64,000 nucleotides of DNA from Tubulanus polymorphus (taxonomy: Eukaryota > Nemertea > Palaeonemertea > Tubulaniformes > Tubulanidae), in NCBI RefSeq assembly GCF_964204645.1, contig NC_134036.1, forward strand, positions 9,286,704 to 9,350,703, read 5' to 3'. Each line of letters begins with the position of its first letter. The stretch's first letter is position 1. Below the pieces are notes generated by a model that saw only the letters and a program-made list of their open reading frames with translations, did no database searches and had not been told where the DNA came from. Shown here one piece after another: positions 30,976 through 41,579 of this stretch. The position numbers and the translations under genes are program-made.

Positions 30976-30980
30976 CTAAG

Positions 30981-31432
30981 GAACGGTTGTTCGGCTAAAA
31001 TGACTTAATGAATTATTTCGATCCTAGATGGCAATTATCATGGCTGAAGCCGTACAGTCAATAGGTAACACTGGCAAGATGAGAGACTTCAGAAATACTA
31101 ACTAGCTAGTGAAAATTTACCGTGAGATAGAAAATAGTACATATTTTTACTTACATTCTCGTGCGCTGATAATTAAGAAATGAACTATGTTACATAAATA
31201 CATTTTTTCTGATGTCTGGTGTATTTGTGCCGTTGGAGTTGATACAAGCAAGCTCAGAGCAGCCTAAATGCAAATAGTCTGTGAATATAAAGGGCAATGA
31301 AAACAGGTGACGGGATTAAGAATCATTGCATATGAAGAGAGTTTGAATTGTTTTAAGGAACTGTTAACAGTTAACAGTTTAAGAGCAGCGAGCTAGTTAG
31401 TATTTCTGAAGTCTCTCATCTCGCCAGTGTTA
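30981..31432. repeat. Dispersed repeat R2, copies C (+) and D (-), interrupted by element 2
   Basis: Copy C at 30981-31110 and copy D at 31200-31432 face each other. Copy D stops at ...CGCCAGTGTT, exactly where AGTAATAGGGG of element 2 begins. The next bases in other copies (ACCTATTGACTG) are not found beyond element 2's right end. Confidence 0.7.
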
Positions 31433-31975
31433 GTAATAGGGGTAATGGGCTTTCAGATCAAAGGTCGAACGGTCGAGCTCATTAAAAAACAAAACATTAA
31501 AAGTAATTTAAAACTATAATATATTTTCATAACCGTGTGCATTTTATATTATAACTAAATATTTATTCTAAGATATCAATAATTTAAAAAGCATATTGAT
31601 TTATTTACAATACACAAATTCATATAATCAAATATATTCAAATAATAATAATTATTCTATTATTCAACTGAAATACACACGGTTATGAAAATATATTATA
31701 GTTTTAAATTACTTTTAATATTTGTTTTTAATGAACTCGACCATTCAACCTTTAACCCGAAAGCCCATTACCCCTATTACTCTTAAAATATTCATATAAA
31801 TGAATAACATTTAAATCATTGAACTTCTAAAATCAATTTTAATAAAAAATTTAGTATAGAAATGGAAGCAAATAAGTACTACTGTCCAACATGTAATATC
31901 AATATAGATAAATCCCAAAAAGCAAGACACAATAAAACTAAAACACATTTAGAGAATAAATTGAAACTAGAATAT
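31432..31975. repeat. Left terminal inverted repeat with terminal hairpin
   Basis: Hairpin arms 31432-31544 and 31671-31781 with a 126-nt A/T loop. The inner part 31782-31975 runs into the PolB start. The inner part and one arm recur inverted at 47543-47867. Confidence 0.88.
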
Positions 31976-32065
31976 TTACAGTTATATTCAGAACAGTTAA
32001 CAAAGGCAAAGAAATTTATTGAATTATGGAATAATGATCCAAATAATGAACAATACGTTGAGTAA
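31862..32065 (+). CDS. Chimeric ORF: PolB first zinc finger joined to HNH C-terminal tail
   Basis: 67 aa. Residues 1-38 equal the PolB start (MEANKYYCPTCNI ... LENKLKLEY). From LQLYSEQLTKAKKFIELW it equals the end of the HNH gene at 33930-34020, almost base for base, and ends with an early stop after NEQYVE. It arises where the terminal repeat meets an HNH-tail duplicate. The open frame and the parallel chimera in element 1 (10404-10577) argue against pure chance. Confidence 0.6.
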   Translation: MEANKYYCPTCNINIDKSQKARHNKTKTHLENKLKLEYLQLYSEQLTKAKKFIELWNNDPNNEQYVE

Positions 32066-32452
32066 TTTGATATCAAGGATCCGATGTTTATACTAGAACA
32101 TGATTCTATTTGAACCTATATACATTCTATGTAAAGAGCTATGGAATAAATCTATAAATTCACAGCTGTTACAGCCGTTACGCCGAGACATTATGACTCA
32201 TAATATTACAAACGTGTATAGAAAATTCTAGAAAGGTGTGCTGGAACTCTGAATAGAGATGACACGTCATAATCAGAAACGTGTAGAATATTCTAGAAAA
32301 GGCGCGCCGGAACCAGATGACGTGGCATAATCAACGACGTGTCATTCTAGAAATCGCCCCGGAAATGAACAGACGCTGTAATATTGTGCTCAGGATATTC
32401 TATCTATCGAAACGAAATTAGGAGATTATAGTTTACAATTATAAATCTAAAT
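32066..32452. other. Subterminal noncoding block
   Basis: Contains degenerate repeats GTAGAATATTCTAGAAA and GACGTGTCATTCTAGAAAT. No ORF of note. Probable leader/promoter of the spliced region that follows. Confidence 0.4.
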
Positions 32453-32535
32453 GTAAGTACTGTTTGTTGTAGTTATTAGGGCTATTAAATATGAAACCTT
32501 TAGATGTATTTAAGTGTATTTAGTATATCTTTTAG
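32453..32535 (+). other. Predicted intron of the leader region
   Basis: Donor GTAAGTACTG and acceptor TATATCTTTTAG, both conserved with element 1 (9771-9861, minus). The exon after it begins with ATG. Confidence 0.5.
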
Positions 32536-32628
32536 ATGGCTAGAGTTGCCGCTAATATCTTTTTGATTAATAAAACGCCATACGCATCAAGAAGTGATAG
32601 AGAAACTCAAGATACTCTTTCTGACTGA
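32536..32628 (+). CDS. Small ORF starting at a predicted splice acceptor, 30 aa
   Basis: Starts MARVAANIFLINKTPYASRS. Its ATG is the first codon after the acceptor. Element 1 has unrelated MITE-like sequence here. Weakly supported. Confidence 0.3.
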   Translation: MARVAANIFLINKTPYASRSDRETQDTLSD

Positions 32629-32641
32629 GGAATCAACAGCA

Positions 32642-32764
32642 ATGGATATCGAACCAATAGAAATAAGCACAAGAAACACAAGAATCGCCAAAAGATCGAC
32701 GAAGAAACTATATAAGGATTTCAAAAACATTAAGACTCCAATGATTAAGTTTAACATTTGTTGA
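32642..32764 (+). CDS. Small basic ORF, 40 aa
   Basis: MDIEPIEISTRNTRIAKRST, then KKLYKDFKNIKTPMI. The second half is conserved in element 1 near 9610-9690 (RIAKRSKKKYKNFKNIKTP). Basic and NLS-like. The flanking DNA is equally conserved, so it may instead be a regulatory block. Confidence 0.35.
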   Translation: MDIEPIEISTRNTRIAKRSTKKLYKDFKNIKTPMIKFNIC

Positions 32765-32924
32765 TGTAGTTAAATATTTACCAGCAATTGAAAAAATGTT
32801 TGTAATTATAAATTGTATTTATAGAAATCAAATGATGTATTGGAAGAAACGGCCGAACAACTTGTATAATGTATTGTGTAAATCTGTTTGGTGAATTTTT
32901 ATGTTCGGTCGTTTCTATTCATTA

Positions 32925-33235
32925 TGTAAATATAATTATGATTAGCGCATGCGCATTGATCAAAAGCGCGCACGAATGCGCGGTTTGCTCAGTGGTATGA
33001 TTTAGATATTCCATGTCGGTTGTTTCTAATTACATAATGAATATATAATTAGGATTAACGCATGCGCATTAAGCAAAAGCGCGCATGAATGCGCGGTTTG
33101 CCTAATGCGAACACGTTTAGATATTTCATGTCGGTTGTTTCTATTTACATAATTATATATTCATTATGTAAATATAATTATGATTAACGCATGCGCATTG
33201 ATCAAAAGCGCGCATGAATGCGCGGTTTGCTCAGT
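32925..33235. repeat. Subterminal direct repeats, each with a CGCGCAT hairpin (3 copies)
   Basis: Hairpins near 32966-32982, 33079-33095 and 33209-33225 (CGCGCATGAATGCGCG type), each preceded by ACGCATGCGCATT(A/G)A(G/T)CAAAAG and by GGTTGTTTCTA-containing A/T sequence. They are homologous to 9131-9440 but with other stem bases. Confidence 0.8.
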
Positions 33236-33287
33236 GGTATGATTTAGATATCAAGGAATCGAAACAACTTATCAAAAGCAACGAGGA

Positions 33288-33332
33288 ATGAAAAAGGATG
33301 ACGTTGGTCGAAGAAATGGAAGAGGATTCTAA
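33288..33332 (+). other. Conserved 14-codon mini-ORF upstream of HNH
   Basis: MKKDDVGRRNGRGF, matching 9032-9076 in element 1 in length and position. Confidence 0.35.
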
Positions 33333-33368
33333 AATATTAACCAATTTAGTAAAAAATACATATAATAA

Positions 33369-34041
33369 ATGGAACCAGAACAACCACAAATTATCAATAT
33401 TACAAATAACACGTGTTATAAATATATATTACAAGAAGTGTTCTAAGTGTGAATTAGATAAATCATTAACAGAATTTAGTAAGCGTAAGATTAGCAAAGA
33501 TGGTCTTCAATATTGCTGTAAAACTTGCACTAAACTATATACTAAACAATATCGAGAAGATAATATAGAACATTATAATTATTATATGGCAGAATATATG
33601 AGAGAAAGATATCAAACAGATCTTAATTTTAGATTGAAACAATGCTTAAGATCTAGATTAACACAATTATTCAACAAAGAAACACATTAAGAAACATTAT
33701 CTAATTTATTGGGTTGTTCAGATGAATTTCTCAAATCATGGATTATATTTCAATTCGATGATAAAATGAATATAGATAATTATGGGGATTATTACCATAT
33801 TGATCATACGTTACCGATTTCTAAATTTAACATGAATGATGAATACAATAAAAAACTTATTTGGAATTGGAAGAATTTAAGACCTTTAGAAAAGAAGGAA
33901 AACATAATTAAATCTTATAAACTAGATTTACAGTTATATTTAGAACAGTTAACAAAGGCAAAGAAATTTATTGAATTATGGAATAATGATCCAAATAATG
34001 AACAATACGTTGAGGAATTTGATATCAAGGATCCGAAATGA
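33369..34041 (+). pseudogene. HNH endonuclease, broken
   Basis: Same protein as at 8332-8994. A small deletion near 33412 shifts the frame before the CxxC pair (KKCSKCELDKS), and a nonsense codon stands at about 33688 (TCA to TAA type). The nuclease core YYHIDHTLPISKF and the C-terminal tail are intact and show the undisturbed sequence where element 1 is frameshifted. Confidence 0.85.
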
Positions 34042-34342
34042 CTTATCTGGACAGTTATAATTACTGCTCCTAATAGATAAACAAAAGTAGTGAGATATCA
34101 AATAGATTTTAAATAAAAAGTATTTAAAAAACAATAACTTCAACTAGCTTGTGAATTCTATTATATTTTTAATATTTTCTTTTCAAAAAAGAATACTTTA
34201 TATCACAAATAAAAAATACTAAAAAAACAATAACTAATACTAAAATTCTTTACCTTTAACTAAGCTAGTATTAATCTAAAGAGATACTGGTATCATTTGA
34301 AGAATACTTAAAATATTTTTTTTGCTTTTTTCTCTAATATAT

Positions 34343-34944
34343 ATGTCAAAGAAATCTAATAAGAATAGTATTGATATTAAAAAAACATTAGATGATTTAG
34401 GTATTAGTGATAATAAAGATACAGTTGTTTCTAATTCTATTCAAGTTAATAACAATATAGATTATGAATACTATTTATATTGTAAGCATCATCTAGAACT
34501 ATTGATTGCCGGTGGAAAAACTAATGAGTTTTTAAATAGAATCATTACTTTTCAAGAACTAGACTGTATGAAACCAGATAAAGTAAAAAAATATTTTAAG
34601 ATTTATGAAGAAGCTAGATTAGCTAGAATAAATGATTCTATTTCAGATGGTATTGTCAAATGTTATTCTAAGTTATGTAACCAGTTAATACCAATTGATG
34701 ATTAAATAAATTATATAGTGATTTAAAAAGTGACTACTTAGTTATGACTGAATTACAAAAATGGGTTGGTTATGCTTCATTTCAATTAGGATCGGTTATG
34801 ACATTAATTTCTACTGGTGTCATAACATTTTCGAACATCAAACCTATAGAATGTAAATCAGGTAAGAACGAAACAGATGTACTACAACCAAACGTCGAAA
34901 CAGATAATGAATCAGAACAAAAATTAACTAAAATAAATGAGTGA
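34343..34944 (+). pseudogene. Copy of the 200-aa unknown protein, broken
   Basis: About 90% like 7481-8083 in sequence. One base is lost at about 34703, giving a stop after LIPIDD. Downstream MTELQKWVGYASFQLG remains. Overlaps the next gene by 8 nt, as in element 1. Confidence 0.85.
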
Positions 34945-35304
34945 TGGCGTAAGAAAAAGCCTAGATCCGAGAAACAAATTAAATGGGCAAGAGAATTAGG
35001 TAAAAGATCTTCAGAATTAAAAAAAGCTAAGAAAAAGAAATTAACTGATATAAATGAATCACAGACTTTATCTGATATTGATACGAATGATAATCCATCT
35101 AATTCTTCTAATGCTGGAAGTAATTATAAATTATATATTACAATTGGATTAGTAACAGTTATTATATTATCCGGTGTAATATATAAATCAAAATTCAAAT
35201 CTGATGATAAAGATGATTCCAATGACAATAAACCTATCATACCAGAAAATAAGTCAAATCATAAAGCCATTGAAACTAAATCTAAGTTATTATTAATGGA
35301 TTAA
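34937..35304 (+). pseudogene. Copy of the small membrane protein, frameshifted near start
   Basis: A two-base loss within the first 12 codons removes the frame. The rest, including the membrane segment (LYITIGLVTVIILSGVIY), is preserved. It lacks the 27-bp insert found in element 1. Confidence 0.82.
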
Positions 35305-35310
35305 AATAAG

Positions 35311-36408
35311 ATGAAAAAAGAAAAATATTTAAGAGATTTATATTATAACCCAGAGAGTGAAGTATCATATTCTAACGTTTCAGAATTATGGAATAAAATT
35401 AAATCTGATAATGGTGGTATAACATATAGTGAATTAAAATCATGGTTACAAAATCAACCAACATATCAAATACACAAGAAAATGGATAAAACTTATTTAA
35501 CAAGAAAAGTTATGGTTTCATATATTGATCAACAATGGCAAGCAGATTTAATTGACATGAAGAACTTAGAAGAATACAACAAAGGATATTTCTGGATATT
35601 AAATGTTATAGACATATTCAGTAGATACGCATGGTCAATTCCAATCAAAAATAAAACTGGAATAGAAGTAACAAATGCTTTTAAATCAATATTTAAAGAA
35701 GCTATTCCAGATAAGATACAATTTGATGAAGGTAAGGAATTTTATAACAAACATTTCAAAAAACTATTATCTGATAACGATGTAGATTATTTTTCAACAC
35801 ACTCAGATAAAAAAGCATCTATTATAGAAAGATTTAATAAAACATTGAAAACTAGAATGTGGAAATATTTTACTGCTAATGAAACATATAAATATATCGA
35901 TGAGTCTATAAATATATTAGATGATTTAGTGAAAGGTTATAATAATTCTAAAAATAGTTCTATAAATATGAAACCTATACAAGCTAGACAAGATGATAAT
36001 TGAGAAATAGTACGGAATAATTTATATGGAGCGTTTGTTACACATGATTTCGGTGAACCTAGATTTAAAATTGGACAACATGTTAGAATATCTAAATATA
36101 GAAAAACCTTTTATAAAGGTTATACCCCAAATTTTACAGAAGAAATATTCAAGATTAAAAAGATAATATTAACTTAACCTTTTGTTTATAAATTAGAAGA
36201 TCTAAAAGATGAAGAAATATTAGGTTATTTCTATGAACAAGAATTATCACTTGTACCAAATCCAGATGAAATAGAATACAAAATAGAAAAAGTATTGAAA
36301 ACAAAAACTCTTAAAGGAAAAAAGTATTCTTTGGTGAAATATAAAGGATATGATGATAAATTTAATGAATGGATTTTATCTAGTAAAATTAAAAGAATAA
36401 ATGAATAA
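35311..36408 (+). pseudogene. Integrase with chromodomain, two nonsense codons
   Basis: Catalytic D, D and E regions are intact (WQADLIDM, IQFDEGKEF, SIIERFNKTLK). Stops at about 36001 (after RQDDN) and 36176 (in ILT*PF) cut off the chromodomain (KYKGYDDKFNEW). Two extra residues (ESIN) lie in the middle relative to element 1. The end overlaps the ATPase start by 8 nt. Confidence 0.9.
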
Positions 36409-37012
36409 AGATTTATTTATATTTGAACCGCATAATATGTTAGTTACTGGAGTAACCAATTGTGGTAAAACACATTTCATATTAGATTTGTTAGAAACTA
36501 TTTATAAGAATCATTTTGATAATATAATATTATTCTGTCCTACTTATGAAATGAATAAAACGTATAATAGAGATATAGTTAAGATAAAAAAGTTTATTAT
36601 ATTAAATCCTAAAACAGTAAAAGAAAATTTAGATAATTGTATTAAAATAGCAATTGATACTTATAAAGGATCAAATACATTATTCATTATAGATGATTGC
36701 GCAAATTTACATGATTCAAAAGTTAGAGAAAGTGAGTTATGTTATCTAGCTTTCTCTGGGAGACATTTTGGGATAACAACATGGGTTTTAAATCAAAAAT
36801 GTAATTCAATTGTTAAAGACTTTAGGGAGAATATAAGATTTCTAGTTTTATTTTATAACAAAGATAAAAAATCTATGCAACAATCATTGGAAGAAAATCA
36901 AATTATACCTACTGAATTACATGATGAATATATGAATAAATAAAAGAATAATAAAGGTTCAAAATTATTACTGAGACTTCAATTTCCCTATGAATATAAA
37001 TTTATAAAATAA
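36401..37012 (+). pseudogene. Packaging ATPase, late nonsense codon
   Basis: Walker A GVTNCGKT and Walker B LFIIDDCA are present. TTA to TAA at about 36941 removes the last 23 residues. One residue is missing before KIKKFII compared with element 1. Otherwise very similar. Confidence 0.9.
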
Positions 37013-37407
37013 CTATTTATAATTTGGAATATTATAGAAACTAATTTATATATCTATGTACTAGACGTACGAGTAAGAAAGTAAGATTCTTACCTTTTTA
37101 CTTTCTTGGCAAGAATCTTGGATTCTTACGTACGTCTAGTCCATAGAAATATGAATTATTAAATGAAATATATAATAATGAATAAATTATATATTAAAAC
37201 TATGTTTATAATTTATGTTTATAATTTATGTTTATAATTTATGTTTATAATTCATGTTTATAATTTATGTTTATAATCTATGTTTATAATTTATGTTTAT
37301 AATTTATATTTCTTGGCAAGGATTCTTGGATTCTTACTTTCTTACTCATACGTCTAGTGCATAGATATATAAATAGTTTTACAGATATATAAATAGTTTT
37401 ATAATAA
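37013..37407. repeat. Convergent intergenic repeats: TATGTTTATAATT array and inverted repeat
   Basis: Nine or so 14-bp units (37200-37310), preceded by an inverted repeat GTACTAGACGTACG ... CGTACGTCTAGTCC (37057-37142) and a partial second copy near 37320-37365. Same place as 5255-5393 in element 1, but unrelated sequence. Confidence 0.75.
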
Positions 37408-38573
37408 TTATTCTAATTTTGTTTCTAATACATTTATAAAATCATCTTCGTTTATATCAAATTCTCCATAAGTCTTTGGTATATTTATTGAGTTTAGTCG
37501 AGCCATCATTAATCTATAATCAGTAGGCATATTAATTTTTTCTTTTATTTTTTCAAAGTTTTCATCAAAATCATAATGATAAAAATCAACATCATATCCA
37601 AAATTAATTATCAAATAAGTTGAATCTTTTCTTCTCAAATATAATAATTTATACATTTGTTCAAGATTATCGTTTGCATAATCTAAAAATTTACGTAATA
37701 ACAAATTATAGAATATTTCATATTGGTTAATATTATAATCAAAATATTTGATATATTCTAAAGGGTTATTTAACAATGGTAACATACCCACTTTTTTATA
37801 AACATTAATTAGATGTAATTTTGATTCATAATGAGTAATTTTATCAACAGGTTCAATTTCTTTATTACAATAATCACATATTAATCCTTTTCATTTTCTA
37901 TGTGCCCCTTAGATTTTTTATGTTTAGAAAAATTACTTTTAGAAATATCTAAATTACAAATGTTACAATGTTTTTTAGAATCATCAATTATTTCATTATC
38001 TGTTATATCATTATCATTAGTTTCGATTGGGTTAACATTATTTATTACATTATCTGTTATATTATCTATGTTATCATTAGTTTCAATTGGGTTAACATTA
38101 TCTTTTATATTACTAACTGATATATTATAATCATTATTATTCTTTTCTTTTTCTATATGTTTCTTTGATTTCTTATGTGATGCCCAATTTTTATATGATA
38201 TATATATCTTACATACATCACAATATTTTGGATTATAATAATCTTTTTTTGATTCAATATCATATGTAGAGGGTATATTATAAGATGTAGATGCTGTTAC
38301 ATCTTCTATTTTAGTTTCAATATTATTACTATCTTCTATTTTAGTCTCAATATTATCTTCTATTTTGTATTCAATATCATTCTTATCTTCTATTTTAGTT
38401 TCAATATTATTTTCTATTTTAGTTTCAATATTATCTTTTATTTTACTTATTCTATATTTGAATTGATTAAAGTAATCTCCAAAATATTTAATGTATTCAT
38501 CATAAGGTAATATATAATATATATCTGATATCATTTCACTTGGAGTTTGTATTTCATATATTCCACCTTCCAT
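37408..38573 (-). pseudogene. Zinc-finger protein with IETKIED repeat, frameshifted
   Basis: Counterpart of 4265-5254. It starts MEGGIYEIQTPSEMISDIYY, followed by a tandem acidic/basic repeat (ETKIEDN units, about residues 48-88). Three C2H2-type fingers follow (YCDVCKIYISYKNW..H; HCNICNLDISKSNF..H; ICDYCNKEIEPVDK..H). One base change in length near 37885 separates the third finger and a conserved-looking C-terminal part (37408-37791). Sequence and repeat differ strongly from element 1. Confidence 0.78.
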
Positions 38574-38605
38574 TTATTATATAAATTTTTTTTAAAGTTA
38601 AAATT

Positions 38606-39854
38606 TTAATACATAACACTATCTAATTGTGAATTTACAATATTTAATTGCGCGTCAGATATAATATAAATGTGCATTTTGAAATTTTTGATTCCCTTAT
38701 TCTTTGTCATGAATAATTGTATGCCATCTTTAGTGTTCTGTAGTTTTTTTCAAGAACCATGTAATGAATTATCCTCTGTTGTTCTAAAATCTAACCATAA
38801 TGCATATTTATTACCGGTATAATAATCAATTTGATTAATGTTACAATTTTCAGATGATTTTACTCTTTCATTCATAATATGTTTTCTAATTTCTGGCCAC
38901 TGATCTATCATTCTCATTCCTTGACAAAATATTTTATTTGCTATTCCTTCGATAGTTATTTCTACTTTTGTTATTTCAGGATTATAATAATTATCAACAT
39001 TTATTGCGCCATTAGTATATGTTGCAATGGTAAAAAATATTAATATACCTTTAATAGATCTTCTTGGGAAGTTAATATTCTCATTAATTATTTCATCATT
39101 TGCATTAATAGTTACGGTTTTAAATTTATCAATATAATCATATAATAATGAAAATCCTTGATTGTATTGAGTTTGAATTATACTTGAAATATTTTCATCA
39201 GTTACTGTATCATATTCTAAACATATATTCGATAATTTATAACCCATATCTTTAACAACGCCAGATAATACAATTTCATTTACAGGAGCAAATGTTATCT
39301 CAAATATAATATCTTCTTGAATTACATATTTATATAAAGGTGCATTATTATTTATCAATTCAAAGTCTAATGGAATTTTATATTTGCTTCCATAAATCTT
39401 TTTTTATCAAATTATCTGTGGCACGAGTTACTATTGCGTCATTAGCTCCCGATCTTAATTTATTATGGTTTTCCGATTGAATACCCTGAAATATCATATT
39501 ATTTCTATTTTCTTTAGTTAACCATAAATCTTTATAATGCATAAATAAATTATAATCATCTAATGAGAAAACTGTTTCTGGACCAATTTTTATAGTTAAT
39601 TTTTTAATCAAATACCTTCCAACATTATCAACAACATAATTATTATCATGACCAATTACTTTTATATCAGCTGATAAATAAATACTATTTGGAACATAAA
39701 AAGTATTTTGTGTTAATCTATGAATTCTAACATATAAAGTTTCATCGGGATTGATATTAGAAGGGTTATGAGTAATTATATGATGTGATCTTTCTGCTTT
39801 AATAGCATTAGATATTCTATGATTCTTAGAAGGGTTGATATAACTCCCACTCAT
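38606..39854 (-). pseudogene. MCP: Major capsid protein, broken
   Basis: Same protein as 2985-4232. A frameshift in an A-run near 39400 and a GGA-to-TGA nonsense codon at about 38750 (after LHGS) break it. Both lie where element 1 is open. Confidence 0.9.
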
Positions 39855-39893
39855 TTATTTAACAAAAAATTAATTATTTATTTTTGATCATGG

Positions 39894-41563
39894 TTACTTG
39901 ATATTTTTTGATATCATATTCACTAACCCAAAAATAATAGCACTTACAACTGTAATTAAAAATAAAATAATATGTTCAGCAGCAAAGTTAATAATGTTTC
40001 CTGCAGATTTCAATATAAAACCAACAATTGATGCAATAATTCCTGGTAAAGCTGCAGCAGATTTTTTAGATAGTTCCCATAAATATTTTGCTAATTTCTT
40101 TAAACCATCTTTAACTTTATCTTGTATAGAATTATTATCATTCGGGGGTTTATCCGGTTCATTGGGAGTAGGAGTAGATTTTAAAGCATTTGATATTGCT
40201 AAACCAATTGTTGTAAATAACATAGTTACAGCTGTTAGAATTGAAAGAATTGTTATTCCTTCTAAATTAAATAATAACTTTATTCTATCTTTCAATGATA
40301 TTTTAGAATCTGGTTTAATTATTAAATCTTTAAAAATAATTTTTTAATATGATTAAGATCATATGATTTTAATAATGTATCTCTTTCTTCTTTTTGTAAT
40401 TTTATGTTATATTCTAAATCATCTATTTCTTTTACTAAAGCTAACTTTCTACTTTCATAATCAGCTTCATAAACTACTTGATGATCTCTATTTAATTCTA
40501 ATTGTTTTAATTCTTCATCTGCATTAGCTAATTCTTTTTCTAACATGGTTATTTTAGAAAATCTCATCTTAATATTAGCAATTTCATCAGCTGATACTTG
40601 TATACCTTTAATTTCTCTACGTATTTGTTCGGGAAATGTTTCTAATTCTTCATCAGTTAAATTAAGAAATCCTTTTTCTAGTAAATATTGCAGTCGATTT
40701 ATTCCAGCACTATTCATCTCTTTTTCTGAGTCTCTTAATCTATCAATTTGTTTTTCTAATTTTAATTGACTTGAATAATTATCAATTGGTTGAGTGTCTC
40801 TTCTCGATGTTTCGGGTGTTGAAGATCTTAATCTATCTAATCGATCTCTATTCTCTTCCATTTCTGGATCAAAATCAGTAGGATTTGGATTTGGATTTTT
40901 AAATGGTGAATATTTGTTTATATCAATATTAGGAATTGGTTCTTCTTTATTTATTCTATCGAGTGCATTCCATATAATTCTGAGAAATTCTGCGCCACCT
41001 TTTGAACGTTCAATTGTAGATCTTGCTAACATTTCAGGTTCAAAAATATTTTCTTGACCCATTTTAGATAATTGTATTGATGCAGTTTTGTTATTTAATT
41101 CAACATTATAATACCATGAATCATTTTTAAATTCTAAATTATTCGTGAAATATGGGTCATCTTTTAAAATTTGTTCTACAACATCTTCAGTATCAATTTC
41201 ATGTATTACAACTATTGGTAATAATTCGTTAACAATTGTATCTGTTACTCTAGATTTCATTTTATATAATTCCATTTTTTTATCAGGATATTTTTCTTGT
41301 TGTTTTTCTAATAGTTCCATAAATTCTTTTTTTTCTCTTCTAGTTGAAATTCTACCACTTTCAGGAGCTTTTAAATATTTATTTAATTTTTCACGTAATT
41401 CAGAATTAATTCCATCATAATCATCATCTTCATCTAAATTAGTATTATATTCTGTTTTATTATCATTACTAAAACTTGCTTCATCAAAATCAGGTTGATG
41501 TTCATCACTTATACCAGGTTCATCTAAAGGATCCATTGGAAAATCTTCTCCACCTTCTGCCAT
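39894..41563 (-). pseudogene. Coiled-coil membrane protein, frameshifted
   Basis: Counterpart of 1242-2915. The frame is lost near 40320, between the coiled coil (LEKELANADEELKQLELN) and the hydrophobic C-terminus (ITILSILTAVTMLFTTIGLA). Confidence 0.85.
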
Positions 41564-41579
41564 TTACATAATACAAAAA

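Noticed and set aside
31150-31430. Possible host exon before element 2
   Set aside because: The segment is a copy of dispersed repeat R2 and shows no coding signal.
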